Below the pieces are notes generated by a model. It saw only the letters and a program-made list of their open reading frames with translations, was not told where the DNA came from and ran no database searches. The position numbers were made by a program, and so were the translations under genes. Below, piece after piece: positions 27,448-37,433 of a stretch of 64,000 nucleotides of DNA (position 1 is its first letter; every line of letters begins with the position of its first letter). This stretch comes from Streptococcus suis S735 (GTDB lineage: Bacteria; Bacillota; Bacilli; Lactobacillales; Streptococcaceae), in assembly GCF_000294495.1 (NCBI RefSeq), contig NC_018526.1:124001-188000 (forward strand), read 5' to 3'.

Positions 27448-29649
27448 ATGGGAATTATCTTTCATGAAAAGACAAAGGAATTCCATCTTTACAATGAGTT
27501 TATTAGCTATGTGTTGACGGTCTTGCCTAATGGTCATATTGGTAGTTTGTATTATGGAAAGCGTGTAACAGAAACAGCTTCTTATCAGTATGTACGTGAA
27601 GATGAGTATCGTGCTTTGACTTCCTTTGTAGAAGACGATGACCGTTTCTTTTCGCTCCAATATGCCAATCCTGAATTTGCTTGTTATGGTACAACGGACT
27701 ATTTTTCTCCGACTTTTGAGTTGGTGCAGAAGGATGGTAGCAGTCTATCGCACTTTGTGTATCAAGGTCATGCGATTTATGCTGGGCGATCGGCTTTGAA
27801 GGGTCTTCCTCATCTCTATCTGGATGAGGAGGGACAGGCAGATAGTTTGGATATTTATTTGTTGGATGAAGATTCGCAGACCCGGCTGGTCTTGTCTTAT
27901 ACGATTTTTCGAGATTATCCAGCGGTGACTCGCTCTGCTCGTTTTGAACAACTCGGAGAAAAATCTGTCTGTTTGAACCGTGCCTTGAGTATGACACTTT
28001 GTCTGCCTGATATGGACTATGATTGGTTGCATTTGGATGGGGCTTGGGGGCGTGAGCGGCATCTGCAACTATCGCCTCTTCATCAAGGTTGTCAGTCTAT
28101 TTACAGTCTCAAAGGGGCTAGTAGTGCGGAGCACAATCCCTTTATGGCTTTGAAACGCCCAACTGCGGATGAGCAACAGGGAGAGGTACTAGGCTTCTCG
28201 CTCGTCTATAGCGGAAACTTTTTGGCGCAGGTGGATGTGAGTTCTTTCCAAAAAACAAGAGTGAGTATGGGAATCCATCCTGAGCGTTTTTCTTGGACAT
28301 TAGATAAGGGAGAAGAGTTCCAGACGCCTGAGGTTGTTATGGTTTATAGCGAGCATGGTTTGAATGGCATGAGCCAAACCTATCACCGCCTCTTCCAAAA
28401 ACATCTGGTACGTGGCTATTGGCGTGATAGAGAACGACCTGTTCTCTTGAATAACTGGGAAGCCATGAGTTTTGATTTTGATGAGGAAACAATTCTTTCC
28501 TTGGCCAAAGAGGCTGCAGGTCTTGGTGTTGAACTCTTTGTCATGGATGATGGTTGGTTTGGCAAGCGAAACCATGACCGAGCAGGCTTGGGAGATTGGA
28601 CGGTCAACCGAGAGAAATTACCAAGTGGCTTGACAGGGATTATTGACCAAGTTCATGCTATGGGAATGAAATTTGGACTTTGGATCGAACCTGAAATGGT
28701 CAATAGGGACAGCGAGCTTTACCGAGCGCATCCAGACTGGATTTTCCATCATCCTCAGCATAGTCAATCGCACGGACGCCACCAATATACGCTGGATTTG
28801 TCGAGGGAGGATGTTTATCAAAATATTCATGACCAACTCCATCGGCTGTTGGCTGAGCATGATATTGATTATATCAAGTGGGACATGAATCGCTATATGA
28901 CAGAGGTCTTTACATGTACACGGGAGGCGGATCGACAAGGTGAGACCTTCCATCGCTATATTCTCAATCTCTACCGTTTATATGATAGCCTGATAGCAGC
29001 TTTTCCGACAGTCTTATTCGAATCTTGTTCAAGTGGTGGAGCTAGATTTGATCCAGGGATGCTCTACTATGCACCGCAAACCTGGGTCAGCGATGACACG
29101 GACGCCATGGAACGCTTGAAAATCCAATATGGAACGAGCATGGTCTATCCTTTGAATAGTATGGGTTGCCATGTGTCAGCTAGTCCAAATCAGCAGTTGG
29201 GGCGTGCTACTCCACTAAACACACGTGCCAATGTTGCATTCTTTGGAAGTTTTGGCTATGAATTGGATTTGTTTGAGTGTAGCCAAGAAGAGTTGGAAGA
29301 GATGAAAGAGCAGATTGCCTTTTACAAGACTCACCGTAAGATTTTCCAACAGGGTATTTTCACTCGTCTGAAAAGTCCATTCGATGGAGAAATAACGGCT
29401 TGGCAGGTCCAATCCTCGGATGGTCAGCAAGTCATCGTGGGTTATTATCGTCGGTTGACAACGGCTAATCTCTCCTATCAACGCTTGTATTTGCAGGGAT
29501 TGGAAGAGGAAGCGGTCTATCACCTTGATGGAGAAGTTTATACTGGTAGCCAATTAATGCATACAGGTTTGTCGATTCGACATGGGGACCATGTTGGAGA
29601 CAATAAGGACTTTACTTCTTGTTTGATGGTCCTTCAGAAACAACAGTAG
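27448..29649 (+). CDS. aga: GH36 alpha-galactosidase
   Basis: A cytoplasmic 733-residue glycoside hydrolase family 36 enzyme that releases galactose from melibiose, raffinose and similar sugars. The N-terminal beta-sandwich (to about residue 330) precedes the catalytic barrel. The nucleophile is Asp479 in Y-I-K-W-D-M-N-R, and the acid/base Asp549 is in S-D-D-T-D-A-M-E-R-L-K. The V-M-D-D-G-W-F-G and N-W-E-A motifs are also present, and there is no signal peptide. The size matches the tetrameric bacterial enzymes. It is last in the transporter operon, with a terminator after it. Confidence 0.96.
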   Translation: MGIIFHEKTKEFHLYNEFISYVLTVLPNGHIGSLYYGKRVTETASYQYVREDEYRALTSFVEDDDRFFSLQYANPEFACYGTTDYFSPTFELVQKDGSSLSHFVYQGHAIYAGRSALKGLPHLYLDEEGQADSLDIYLLDEDSQTRLVLSYTIFRDYPAVTRSARFEQLGEKSVCLNRALSMTLCLPDMDYDWLHLDGAWGRERHLQLSPLHQGCQSIYSLKGASSAEHNPFMALKRPTADEQQGEVLGFSLVYSGNFLAQVDVSSFQKTRVSMGIHPERFSWTLDKGEEFQTPEVVMVYSEHGLNGMSQTYHRLFQKHLVRGYWRDRERPVLLNNWEAMSFDFDEETILSLAKEAAGLGVELFVMDDGWFGKRNHDRAGLGDWTVNREKLPSGLTGIIDQVHAMGMKFGLWIEPEMVNRDSELYRAHPDWIFHHPQHSQSHGRHQYTLDLSREDVYQNIHDQLHRLLAEHDIDYIKWDMNRYMTEVFTCTREADRQGETFHRYILNLYRLYDSLIAAFPTVLFESCSSGGARFDPGMLYYAPQTWVSDDTDAMERLKIQYGTSMVYPLNSMGCHVSASPNQQLGRATPLNTRANVAFFGSFGYELDLFECSQEELEEMKEQIAFYKTHRKIFQQGIFTRLKSPFDGEITAWQVQSSDGQQVIVGYYRRLTTANLSYQRLYLQGLEEEAVYHLDGEVYTGSQLMHTGLSIRHGDHVGDNKDFTSCLMVLQKQQ

Positions 29650-29661
29650 CATCCCTATTCC

Positions 29662-29690
29662 TAGGCCCAGCTATCGGCTGGGTCTATTTT
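29662..29690 (+). terminator. Terminator after aga
   Basis: AGGCCCAGC / GCTGGGTCT stem (one G-T pair), followed by ATTTT. Confidence 0.75.
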
Positions 29691-29728
29691 ATGCAGAAAG
29701 TACATCAATAAGGGCAAGACCTCTACTT

Positions 29729-29832
29729 ATACTCTTCGAAAATCAAAATTATCCGTTGTCAACTTGCCTTGATGAACTCCAGTTCTATCTTCGGCTTCGT
29801 TTCCTAGGCTACTTTTGATTTTCATTGAGTAT
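29729..29832 (+). repeat. BOX-like element, copy 2 (104 bp)
   Basis: Base-for-base identical to the copy at 9535-9638 by my reading, from ATACTCTTCG to TTGAGTAT. It lies between aga and azlC. Confidence 0.9.
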
Positions 29833-29923
29833 TAGATATAAGAATTCTTGAAAAACGGGTTGCAATGTGAGAAAATGAGAGAATAATTCTTCAATCAATT
29901 AGTGAGGGGAAGGGAGATAATGA

Positions 29924-30625
29924 ATGAAGAAATATGCTTTTCGTGAAGGGATGCGCGATGCCATTCCCACTGTATTGGGCTATGCCAGTATTGGTCTAGC
30001 CTGCGGAGTCGTATCGGTTAATTCGGGCATTTCTACTGTGGAGATGGGGCTGATGAGCCTATTAATCTATGCCGGGAGTGCTCAATTTGTCATGTGTGCC
30101 ATGATTTTTGCAGGTGCGCCTTTGTTATCCATTGCAGTAACCGTTTTCTTTGTCAACCTGCGTAATTTTCTGATGTGCTTGCATGCGACAACTATTTTTC
30201 AAGGAAATCGTTTAGGGTCGAATATCTTGATAGGATCCTTTGTGACGGATGAATCCTATGCAGTTCTTTTGCGTAAGCAGATTGAGCATCATACCATTAC
30301 TCCAGAATGGATGTACGGAAATAATTTTGCAAGCTATGCCTCTTGGGTTACATTCACGACTCTCGGCAATCTGATTGGTGGTCTCATTCCAAATCCTGAG
30401 CAGTTTGGATTGGACTTTGCCTTGGTTGCTATGTTTGTCGGTATTTTTGCAGGTCAGTTAGAGGCTATGGTTCGGACCATTCCGCTGAAAAAAATTGGCT
30501 TAATTCTGCTGGCAGTCGGTCTGGCCTATATCGGTCTGTCTATGATGGTGTCGTCCTATGTGGCAGTGCTCTTGGCGACACTACTAGGTTGCTTTGTGGG
30601 GGTGATGATTGATGATAAAAACTAA
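29924..30625 (+). CDS. azlC: AzlC-family branched-chain amino acid exporter subunit
   Basis: A 233-residue membrane protein of the AzlC (LIV-E) family with multiple hydrophobic helices. The conserved core is Y-A-G-S-A-Q-F-V-M and V-N-L-R-N-F-L-M-C (about residues 45-90). With AzlD it exports branched-chain amino acids or related compounds. The start ATG follows GGGAGATAATGA. azlD begins within its last codons (overlap 14 bp), which suggests translational coupling. Confidence 0.93.
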   Translation: MKKYAFREGMRDAIPTVLGYASIGLACGVVSVNSGISTVEMGLMSLLIYAGSAQFVMCAMIFAGAPLLSIAVTVFFVNLRNFLMCLHATTIFQGNRLGSNILIGSFVTDESYAVLLRKQIEHHTITPEWMYGNNFASYASWVTFTTLGNLIGGLIPNPEQFGLDFALVAMFVGIFAGQLEAMVRTIPLKKIGLILLAVGLAYIGLSMMVSSYVAVLLATLLGCFVGVMIDDKN

Positions 30626-30935
30626 CATTTTACTGATTATTCTAATGGCGGCCCTGGTGACCTGGGTGCCACGCGTCCTGCCTTTTGTCCTGACGCAAAA
30701 TAAATCTCTCCCTCCAAAGTTGGTGAAATTCCTCAGCTTTTTGCCAATCACTATCATTTTTGCATTGACCCTCTCCAGTATTATGGATGAGAAAGTTGGC
30801 TCCTTGCCAAGTTTTCTCCCTGTGGAAAGCTTAGCTATTCTTCCGACATTTTTTGTGGTTTTGAAAACAAAAAATATCCTTTTAGCAGTCTTGGTTGGCG
30901 TTGTTACAACCGCGTTGTTACGTTTGATATTTTAG
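30612..30935 (+). CDS. azlD: AzlD-family membrane protein
   Basis: A small integral membrane partner of AzlC (107 residues, about four helices). Typical features are T-W-V-P-R-V-L-P-F near the N-terminus and L-S-F-L-P-I-T-I-I-F-A-L. The ATG at 30612 (after GGGGTGATGATTG) is preferred to the TTG one codon upstream. The YeiH-type gene begins 9 bp after the stop. Confidence 0.9.
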   Translation: MIKTNILLIILMAALVTWVPRVLPFVLTQNKSLPPKLVKFLSFLPITIIFALTLSSIMDEKVGSLPSFLPVESLAILPTFFVVLKTKNILLAVLVGVVTTALLRLIF

Positions 30936-30944
30936 GAGGTTTTT

Positions 30945-31967
30945 ATGGTAAAAGAAAATGCCAAAGGTGTCGGACTTTGTTTCCTTTTGGCTTTGGTGGG
31001 TCAGTGGTTAGGTCATTTATTTCCACTTGTAGGTGGGCCTGTTTTTGCCCTTCTAATTGGGATGGGTCTGTATCCCTATTTTTCAAGTAAAAATGCATTT
31101 CAGTCAGGCTTAACCTTTACTTCCAAGAAAATTTTACAGTATGCTGTGATTTGTTTGGGATTTGGATTAAACTTATCAGCGGTCTTGGCAGTTGGGCGTC
31201 AATCTCTTCCAATTATTCTTTCGACCATTAGTTTTGCTTTGATTTTGGCATTTCTGATGTGGAAAATCTTGCCCATTTCATCTCATCTGGCAACCTTGAT
31301 TGGCGTAGGTACCTCTATCTGTGGAGGCTCTGCCATTGCGGCGACTGCTCCCATTATTCAGGCAGATGATGAGGATGTGGCACAAGCAATCTCGGTCATC
31401 TTTCTCTTCAATGTCTTGGCGGCTTTGGTCTTTCCTAGTCTGGCAACTTGGCTTGGGTTTTCGACTGATTCGGGTCAGGCCTTTGGGATGTTCGCCGGAA
31501 CGGCGGTCAATGACACCTCCTCTGTGACAGCAGCGGCTTCGACTTGGGATAGCTTATATGGTCTAGGCAGTCAGACCTTAGATACAGCAGTGACGGTTAA
31601 GCTAACACGAACTTTAGCCATTATCCCGATTACAACGGTTTTAGCAATTTGGCAAACCCGAGGAAAGGGTCTCAAGGCAGACAAGAAGTCCCTCTTGGCA
31701 GGTTTTCCGACCTTTATCTTGTATTTTATCTTAGCTAGTCTAATCACAACGATAGCGGGTGGATTTGGTATAGGGGCAGATTGGTTTGCTCCGTTGAAGT
31801 CCCTCTCTAAATTTTTCATTTGTATGGCTATGGTGGCGATTGGTTTGCGGACCAATGTGTTTGCCTTGGTGAAAAATGGCAGAGCGGCTCTCATGGTTGG
31901 TCTGGTTTGCTGGCTGGGAGTGACGGTGTTGACACTGGTCTGGCAAGCGATTTTGGGGATTTGGTAA
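30945..31967 (+). CDS. YeiH-family putative membrane exporter (UPF0324)
   Basis: A 340-residue protein with about ten membrane segments, matching the YeiH / UPF0324 family annotated as putative sulfate exporters. Recognisable blocks are G-P-V-F-A-L-L-I-G-M, C-L-G-F-G-L-N-L, G-T-S-I-C-G-G-S-A-I-A-A and F-A-G-T-A-V-N-D-T-S-S-V. It has an AGGAGG site and is placed directly after azlCD, which suggests cotranscription. Its true substrate is not known. Confidence 0.88.
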   Translation: MVKENAKGVGLCFLLALVGQWLGHLFPLVGGPVFALLIGMGLYPYFSSKNAFQSGLTFTSKKILQYAVICLGFGLNLSAVLAVGRQSLPIILSTISFALILAFLMWKILPISSHLATLIGVGTSICGGSAIAATAPIIQADDEDVAQAISVIFLFNVLAALVFPSLATWLGFSTDSGQAFGMFAGTAVNDTSSVTAAASTWDSLYGLGSQTLDTAVTVKLTRTLAIIPITTVLAIWQTRGKGLKADKKSLLAGFPTFILYFILASLITTIAGGFGIGADWFAPLKSLSKFFICMAMVAIGLRTNVFALVKNGRAALMVGLVCWLGVTVLTLVWQAILGIW

Positions 31968-32429
31968 GAGAAATGTGAGTGGGAAAGACATCATTTCCTA
32001 TTTCAAACAATTTTTGAGAAGTAAATCGCAGTGCCGCAGGGCTTTTTGTCGTTCGGTTTTTAGTACCGTTGAACAACTTAAAACTAGTTAGTTTTGTTTA
32101 AAATGTAATTGAATTGTCTTTTTAAGTAGGCTGTTTACACGATATTTGTCTTCCTTTATATAAATATGATAGATTTTCAGTAAATTTTTCAAAAAAACCT
32201 CAAAAATAACAGATTTTTTCTTGTATCTTTGAGGCATAAGGAGTATAATGGTGACGGTATTCAAGTAGAAATTTTATATACTCTGGATGAAAACATTCTG
32301 TCTACTTTAAAATAAATAATCTACTGGGTATCCTTCTGCTAAGTTTTTAAAGCAGGAGGTGTGTTTTTGTACATGGTGTTACAGGAACCAGAAATGATGG
32401 CATTCGCCAGTAAAATATAGGAGGATATC
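31968..32429. other. Leader and promoter region of the giant surface protein
   Basis: No gene. CCTCAAA (32202-32208) and TTTGAGG (32228-32234) can pair just upstream of the promoter's -10 box. In the roughly 170-nt leader, CCTTCTGCT / AGCAGGAGG (32331-32360) forms a stem followed by TGTGTTTTTG, a possible attenuator. The gene's ribosome site is AGGAGGAT. Confidence 0.55.
32221..32249 (+). promoter_or_regulatory. Promoter of the giant surface protein gene
   Basis: TTGTAT (32221-32226), 17-nt spacer, TATAAT (32244-32249), leading to a leader of about 170 nt. Confidence 0.75.
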
Positions 32430-35400
32430 ATGTCTTATAAAGATATGTTCAGAAAAGAACAACGTTTTTCTTTTCGTAAATTTAGCTTTGGTCTAGCTTC
32501 GGCAGTCATTGCAAACGTTATTTTGGGAGGAGCAATCGCAAACAGCCCTGTTGTTCATGCTAACACAGTGACAGAAGCAGAGACAGCTGTAGCACCAGCT
32601 AACCAAGACCTTGGAAATGAGACTAAAACGGAAGAAGAACCCAAGGAACCAATCGAAGCAGTTCGCACGGACATGGAAAACCGTGCAGCTGAAATCTTGC
32701 CGGAGGCGCTGAATGCTAGTGTAACAAACCAAGCACCAGTTATTCCGACTATTGGAGATCTTCCTAAAGATGCGAGTGGTCAGAATGTTCATGGTAAGGC
32801 AACGGATAATAAGATTTATCGTGTTGTATACGTTTTTGGTAATGTAGCAGGGACTACGGAGACAGAAGATGGTAAACAAAATGTTGCTCCAACATTTAAC
32901 AGAAATGATGCAACTAAAACTTTTCCAATCACAGATCCAGATAGCGACATTCAAACTATTTCATACGAAGTTCCAGCTGATATTGCAAGCTATACCTTGG
33001 ATGATCCAAACTCAATTGTTACTAATGGCACCTCACCTGGTCCAGTATCTTACTTAGATGGTCCAAATGGGTCAGCCACTCTCACACAAGATGGTTATCT
33101 AACAGGAAGTTTCCCTTGGGGAGCAGGAGACCTAGCTGGTCGTCGGATTAAAGTGACGGATGCCACTGGTAATACTACTAAGAGTAATCCGTTCTATATG
33201 GTTGCATATACAGTCAAGCCAGTAGATGATAAACCTCTAGCAGTATCAAACTTGACGGAACAGGCTATTTTTGATAAGTTGGTTGTCGATAAGTCTGCTA
33301 AAACAACTTCAAATAGCGCTCTTGTAATTGATTCTAGCAACTACAAACATTCAATTGCAGGTTATCGTACCGTAAATTCTGATGGCACAAAAACAGAAAC
33401 AGTAGAGAAAACAAATCTATCTGATTTCCCAACTGAAGGTAAATACGAAGTTCGAGTAAAAACAACCAATGTTTACGGTCAAACTATCTACAACTGGATT
33501 CCTGTAAATGCCTATAAGTTGGACACAGCGAAGGATGCTGAAATTCGGAAGTATACAGACAACCAAGCCCCAATTCATGCTATAATGCAAATTGGTCAAG
33601 CTGGAGAAAAGGCAGCAGTTATATTGAAGGATATTCCATCCGATTTCAGTATTGAAAACTTCAATTTGAAAGATGGTGTAGCAGATGAGCTTGCTAAACG
33701 TAACTTGGAATTTGTAAGAAATGATGCAGTGGCGACAACTGATACTGATGGAGATGGCGCCAAAGAAGGAATTGTTGGATATATTCAACCAAAAACTGGC
33801 GGTGCAAACAGTGGGGTAGCCACTTATACAGGATCAAATAATCTTACTTATGGCTTCACTTACAAAGCTGTTGAGACAAAAGATAAGGCGAATGCCACAG
33901 AGGCTAAAACTCTCGAATTAGATTACACCATCTTATTCATAGATACTAAAGCACCAGTCATGACACCTAAATCAGAGTACATCCGTTTTGTTGGTGAAGA
34001 GTATACGGTTAGCGTCCCAGGTACGGATAACGCCTTCCTTAATACCGGCAAACTAAATGGAACTCTCTCAATTTTGAAAGATGGAGAGTCAGGTTCTCTT
34101 GTATCATCAGACTTAGGTACAAACACTAAGATTACTTCAGAACTGGATCCTACGGGAGCAACTGCAAACCAAGGAGATGACGGTCAATCTTCAACTAAGT
34201 TTAACGTTAAGATTACAGGTACCGGACCTGCTACAGAAGGTACCGGCACTTATAAGCTTCGTGTTGGAGAAGATAACTATCCTTTTGGTCCAGAGGGGAA
34301 ACTTGTTGATGGAAATAAACCAGAAAATGTAGGTTTGACATCTGTAAAAGTTACCTTCGTAAAACATGCTACGGTGTCAACACCAGTTTCTGTTGAAAAT
34401 CCAGCTAACTTAACGCCAGAAGAAAAAGCCGCAGTTATTGCTCAAATCAAGAAAGACAACGCAGACAACGAAAGATTGAAGGGCTTGCCAGATTCAGCAT
34501 TTACAGTTAACTCAGATGGTACTGTGTCAGTTGACTACAGTGCCGGTGGTGTCAATGTTGATGGTGCGACAGACATTATTAAGAATGCTACCACAAACTT
34601 GGCAGATACACGGAATGAAGCAAAAGCAGAAATCGACACAAAATTAGCTGAACATAAAAAAGCTATCGAAGCAAAACGGGATGAAGCGTTTTCTAAAATT
34701 GATGATGACATTTCCTTGAGAGCAGAACAGAGACAGGCTGCTAAGGATGCCGTTGCTGCAGCTGCTGGGGATGCTTTGAAAGAATTAGACAACAAGGCGA
34801 CAGAAGCAAAAGAAAAAATTGATAAAGCTACGACGGCCTCAGAAATCAATGATGCTAAGACTAATGGTGAGATTAATCTGGACAGTGCAGAAGCAGTAGG
34901 CGAAAAAGCTATTAACCAGGCGAAGGAAAAAGAACTGGCAAAAGCAGAAGTTGAAAACAAAGCATTCGAGGCATTGGAAAAAGTTAACAATAATCCAAAC
35001 TTGTTAGAAGAAGAGAAAAAAGCATACTTTGATGATATTAAAGAATCTAAAGAAGTTGCAGTTGAGAAAATCAATAATGCTGAAAATACTGCTGAAATTA
35101 CGGCAGCAATTGACGAAGCGGAAATTGCATACAATGAAGATGTTATTAACGCAGCCCAACTTGATGCTTTGAATAAGCTTGAAAAAGATAGCGAAGAAAC
35201 TAAGGCAGCTATTGATGCTAATCCAAACTTAACTCCGGAAGAGAAAGCGAAAGCTATTGCTAAGGTAGAAGAGCTTGTTAATAATGCTGAATCTGACATT
35301 TTGTCGAAGCCTACCCCAGAAACAGTTCAAGCAGTGGAGGATAAGGCTGACAAAGATCTTGCCAAAGTAGAACTTCAAGCAGCAGCAGACGGTGCGAAGA

Positions 35401-37433
35401 AAGGCATTGAAGCAAATCCGAATTTGACTCCAGAAGAGAAAGATGTAGCTAAGAAGGCAGTAGAAGACGCGGTTAAGGTGGCGACAGACGCTATTGATAA
35501 GGCGTCAACTCCAACCGAAGTTGACACAGCGACAAGCGATGGAGTGAAGGCTATTGATGCAGAAGAGTTTAAAGCTACTCAGAAAGATGCTAAGAACAAG
35601 ATTGCCAAAGAAGCAGAATCAGCTAAGAAAGCGATTGACGACAATCCAAACTTGACTCCAGATGAGAAGGAATCAGCTAAGAATGCAGTGGAAGAGGCGG
35701 CTAAGGTAGCAACAGCCGCTATTGATAAAGCATCAACTCCAGATGCAGTTCAAGTAGAAGAGGACAAAGGTGTAGCAGCTATCAATTTGATTACTGCCAA
35801 GGCAGATGCTAAAGGTGTCATTGCTGCTAAGTTGGCAGATGAAATCAAGAAGCTCGAAGATAAGCAAGCAGAAGCAGAAAAAGCTATCGATGCGTCAACT
35901 ATGACTAATGAGGAGAAAGCAATCGCTAAGAAGGCTCTTCAAGATGTTGTAGATAAAGGAAAAGCAGAGCTTGAAGACGCAGCTAGGGTAGCAACAAATG
36001 AGATTCATGAAGCTACTACTACAGAAAAAGCGAAAGCGGCGGAACTTGCTGGCGAAAAGAGCTTGACAGACACAGGTAAAGAAGCTAGAGATGCAGTTGA
36101 ATTGGCTAAGGATAAAGAATTAGCTAAGGAAGCAATCCGAACAGAAGAAGAAGAAGCTACTAAAATAGTAGAGAAACTTGCAGAAGATACGCGCAAAGCT
36201 ATCGAGGACAATCCAAACTTGTCAGATGAAGATAAGCAAGCGGAAATTAAAAAGCTAACTGACGCTGTGGCAAAAACTTTAGCAACCATTCGTGACAATG
36301 CAGATAAGGCTACGCAAGAAGCAGAAAAAGCTCAAGCCCTAGCAGATCTTGAAAAAGCTAAAGAAACACAGAAAATTGCAGATAAAGCTGCGATTGATAG
36401 GTTGACTATACTTGTGAAAGATGGTGAGCTTGAAGCTACTAAACAAGATGCTAAGAACAAGATTGCTAAAGATGCAGCCGCTGCTAAAGAAGCAATTGCA
36501 AGCAATCCAAACTTGACAGACGCAGAGAAGAAAACCTTCACCGATGCGGTAGATGCAGAAGTAGCCAAAGCTAACGACGCAATTTCAGCTGCAACCAGCC
36601 CAGCAGATGTTCAAAAAGAAGAGGATGCAGGTGTTGCAGCCATTGCAGAAGATGTTCTTGACGCCGCTAAACAAGATGCGAAGAATAAGATTGCTAAAGA
36701 TGCAGCCGCTGCTAAAGAAGCAATTGGCTCCAATCCAAACTTGACAGACGCAGAGAAGAAAACCTTCACCGATGCGGTAGATGCAGAAGTAGCCAAAGCT
36801 AACGACGCAATTTCAGCTGCAACCAGCCCAGCAGATGTTCAAAAAGAAGAGGATGCAGGTGTTGCAGCCATTGCAGAAGATGTTCTTGACGCAGCGAAAC
36901 AAGATGCTAAGAATAAGATTGCTAAAGAATCCGACGCTGCTAAGTCAGCCATTGACGCGAATCCAAACTTGACAGATGCAGAGAAGGAATCAGCTAAGAA
37001 AGCGGTAGATGCAGATGCTAAAGCTGCGACAGATGCAATTGATGCTTCAACAAGTCCAGTCGAAGCGCAATCGGCAGAGGACAAAGGCGTAGGCGCCATC
37101 GCCAAAGACATTCTTGATGCCGCGAAACAAGATGCTAAGAACAAGATTGCTAAAGAGGCAGAATCCGCTAAGTCAGTCATTGACTCCAATCCGAACTTGA
37201 CAGATGCAGCTAAGGAAGCGGCTAAATCTGAAATTGATAAAGCTGTTGAGGAAGCGATTGTTTTAATCAATGGTGTTAGAACTTATCAAGAGTTGGAAAA
37301 AATCAAACTTCCAATGGCAGCTCTAATTAAACCAGCTGCGAAAGTAACACCAGTGGTTGATCCAAATAACTTGACTGAAAAAGAAATTGCTCGTATCAAG
37401 GCATTCCTTAAAGAGAACAATAACCTCCCATAA
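32430..37433 (+). CDS. Giant YSIRK/DUF1542-repeat surface protein, truncated by an in-frame stop
   Basis: 1667 residues as read. The N-terminus has a YSIRK-type signal peptide (F-S-F-R-K-F-S-F-G-L-A-S, cleavage near VHA-NT, about residue 45). Residues 50-640 form a non-repetitive region resembling adhesin A-domains with Ig-like or cadherin-like segments. From about residue 720 to 1620 there are DUF1542-type helical repeats; the last seven or so have a 76-residue period with the core N-P-N-L-T-x-x-E-K. The stop TAA at 37431-37433 interrupts the conserved N-N-L-P-x-G-T-E linker. The frame then continues without shift into the anchor region, so as read the product would be secreted, not wall-anchored. 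Confidence 0.88.
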   Translation: MSYKDMFRKEQRFSFRKFSFGLASAVIANVILGGAIANSPVVHANTVTEAETAVAPANQDLGNETKTEEEPKEPIEAVRTDMENRAAEILPEALNASVTNQAPVIPTIGDLPKDASGQNVHGKATDNKIYRVVYVFGNVAGTTETEDGKQNVAPTFNRNDATKTFPITDPDSDIQTISYEVPADIASYTLDDPNSIVTNGTSPGPVSYLDGPNGSATLTQDGYLTGSFPWGAGDLAGRRIKVTDATGNTTKSNPFYMVAYTVKPVDDKPLAVSNLTEQAIFDKLVVDKSAKTTSNSALVIDSSNYKHSIAGYRTVNSDGTKTETVEKTNLSDFPTEGKYEVRVKTTNVYGQTIYNWIPVNAYKLDTAKDAEIRKYTDNQAPIHAIMQIGQAGEKAAVILKDIPSDFSIENFNLKDGVADELAKRNLEFVRNDAVATTDTDGDGAKEGIVGYIQPKTGGANSGVATYTGSNNLTYGFTYKAVETKDKANATEAKTLELDYTILFIDTKAPVMTPKSEYIRFVGEEYTVSVPGTDNAFLNTGKLNGTLSILKDGESGSLVSSDLGTNTKITSELDPTGATANQGDDGQSSTKFNVKITGTGPATEGTGTYKLRVGEDNYPFGPEGKLVDGNKPENVGLTSVKVTFVKHATVSTPVSVENPANLTPEEKAAVIAQIKKDNADNERLKGLPDSAFTVNSDGTVSVDYSAGGVNVDGATDIIKNATTNLADTRNEAKAEIDTKLAEHKKAIEAKRDEAFSKIDDDISLRAEQRQAAKDAVAAAAGDALKELDNKATEAKEKIDKATTASEINDAKTNGEINLDSAEAVGEKAINQAKEKELAKAEVENKAFEALEKVNNNPNLLEEEKKAYFDDIKESKEVAVEKINNAENTAEITAAIDEAEIAYNEDVINAAQLDALNKLEKDSEETKAAIDANPNLTPEEKAKAIAKVEELVNNAESDILSKPTPETVQAVEDKADKDLAKVELQAAADGAKKGIEANPNLTPEEKDVAKKAVEDAVKVATDAIDKASTPTEVDTATSDGVKAIDAEEFKATQKDAKNKIAKEAESAKKAIDDNPNLTPDEKESAKNAVEEAAKVATAAIDKASTPDAVQVEEDKGVAAINLITAKADAKGVIAAKLADEIKKLEDKQAEAEKAIDASTMTNEEKAIAKKALQDVVDKGKAELEDAARVATNEIHEATTTEKAKAAELAGEKSLTDTGKEARDAVELAKDKELAKEAIRTEEEEATKIVEKLAEDTRKAIEDNPNLSDEDKQAEIKKLTDAVAKTLATIRDNADKATQEAEKAQALADLEKAKETQKIADKAAIDRLTILVKDGELEATKQDAKNKIAKDAAAAKEAIASNPNLTDAEKKTFTDAVDAEVAKANDAISAATSPADVQKEEDAGVAAIAEDVLDAAKQDAKNKIAKDAAAAKEAIGSNPNLTDAEKKTFTDAVDAEVAKANDAISAATSPADVQKEEDAGVAAIAEDVLDAAKQDAKNKIAKESDAAKSAIDANPNLTDAEKESAKKAVDADAKAATDAIDASTSPVEAQSAEDKGVGAIAKDILDAAKQDAKNKIAKEAESAKSVIDSNPNLTDAAKEAAKSEIDKAVEEAIVLINGVRTYQELEKIKLPMAALIKPAAKVTPVVDPNNLTEKEIARIKAFLKENNNLP
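34615..37290 (+). repeat. DUF1542 repeat array, 228-bp period at its 3' end
   Basis: The marker ACTTGACAGA or its variants recurs at 36511, 36739, 36967 and 37195, each exactly 228 bp (76 codons) apart. Earlier units at 35422 and 35650 have the same spacing. Units at 36430-36890 are nearly identical over two full periods, which points to recent recombination; older units have diverged. Confidence 0.9.

Noticed and set aside
36430..37260. Possible CRISPR or satellite array
   Set aside because: The 228-bp units are in-frame coding repeats with no unique spacers.
34535..37270. Minus-strand open frames opposite the DUF1542 repeats
   Set aside because: They are Ser/Ala-rich mirror frames of an Ala/Glu/Lys repeat. 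The plus-strand protein has clear domains.
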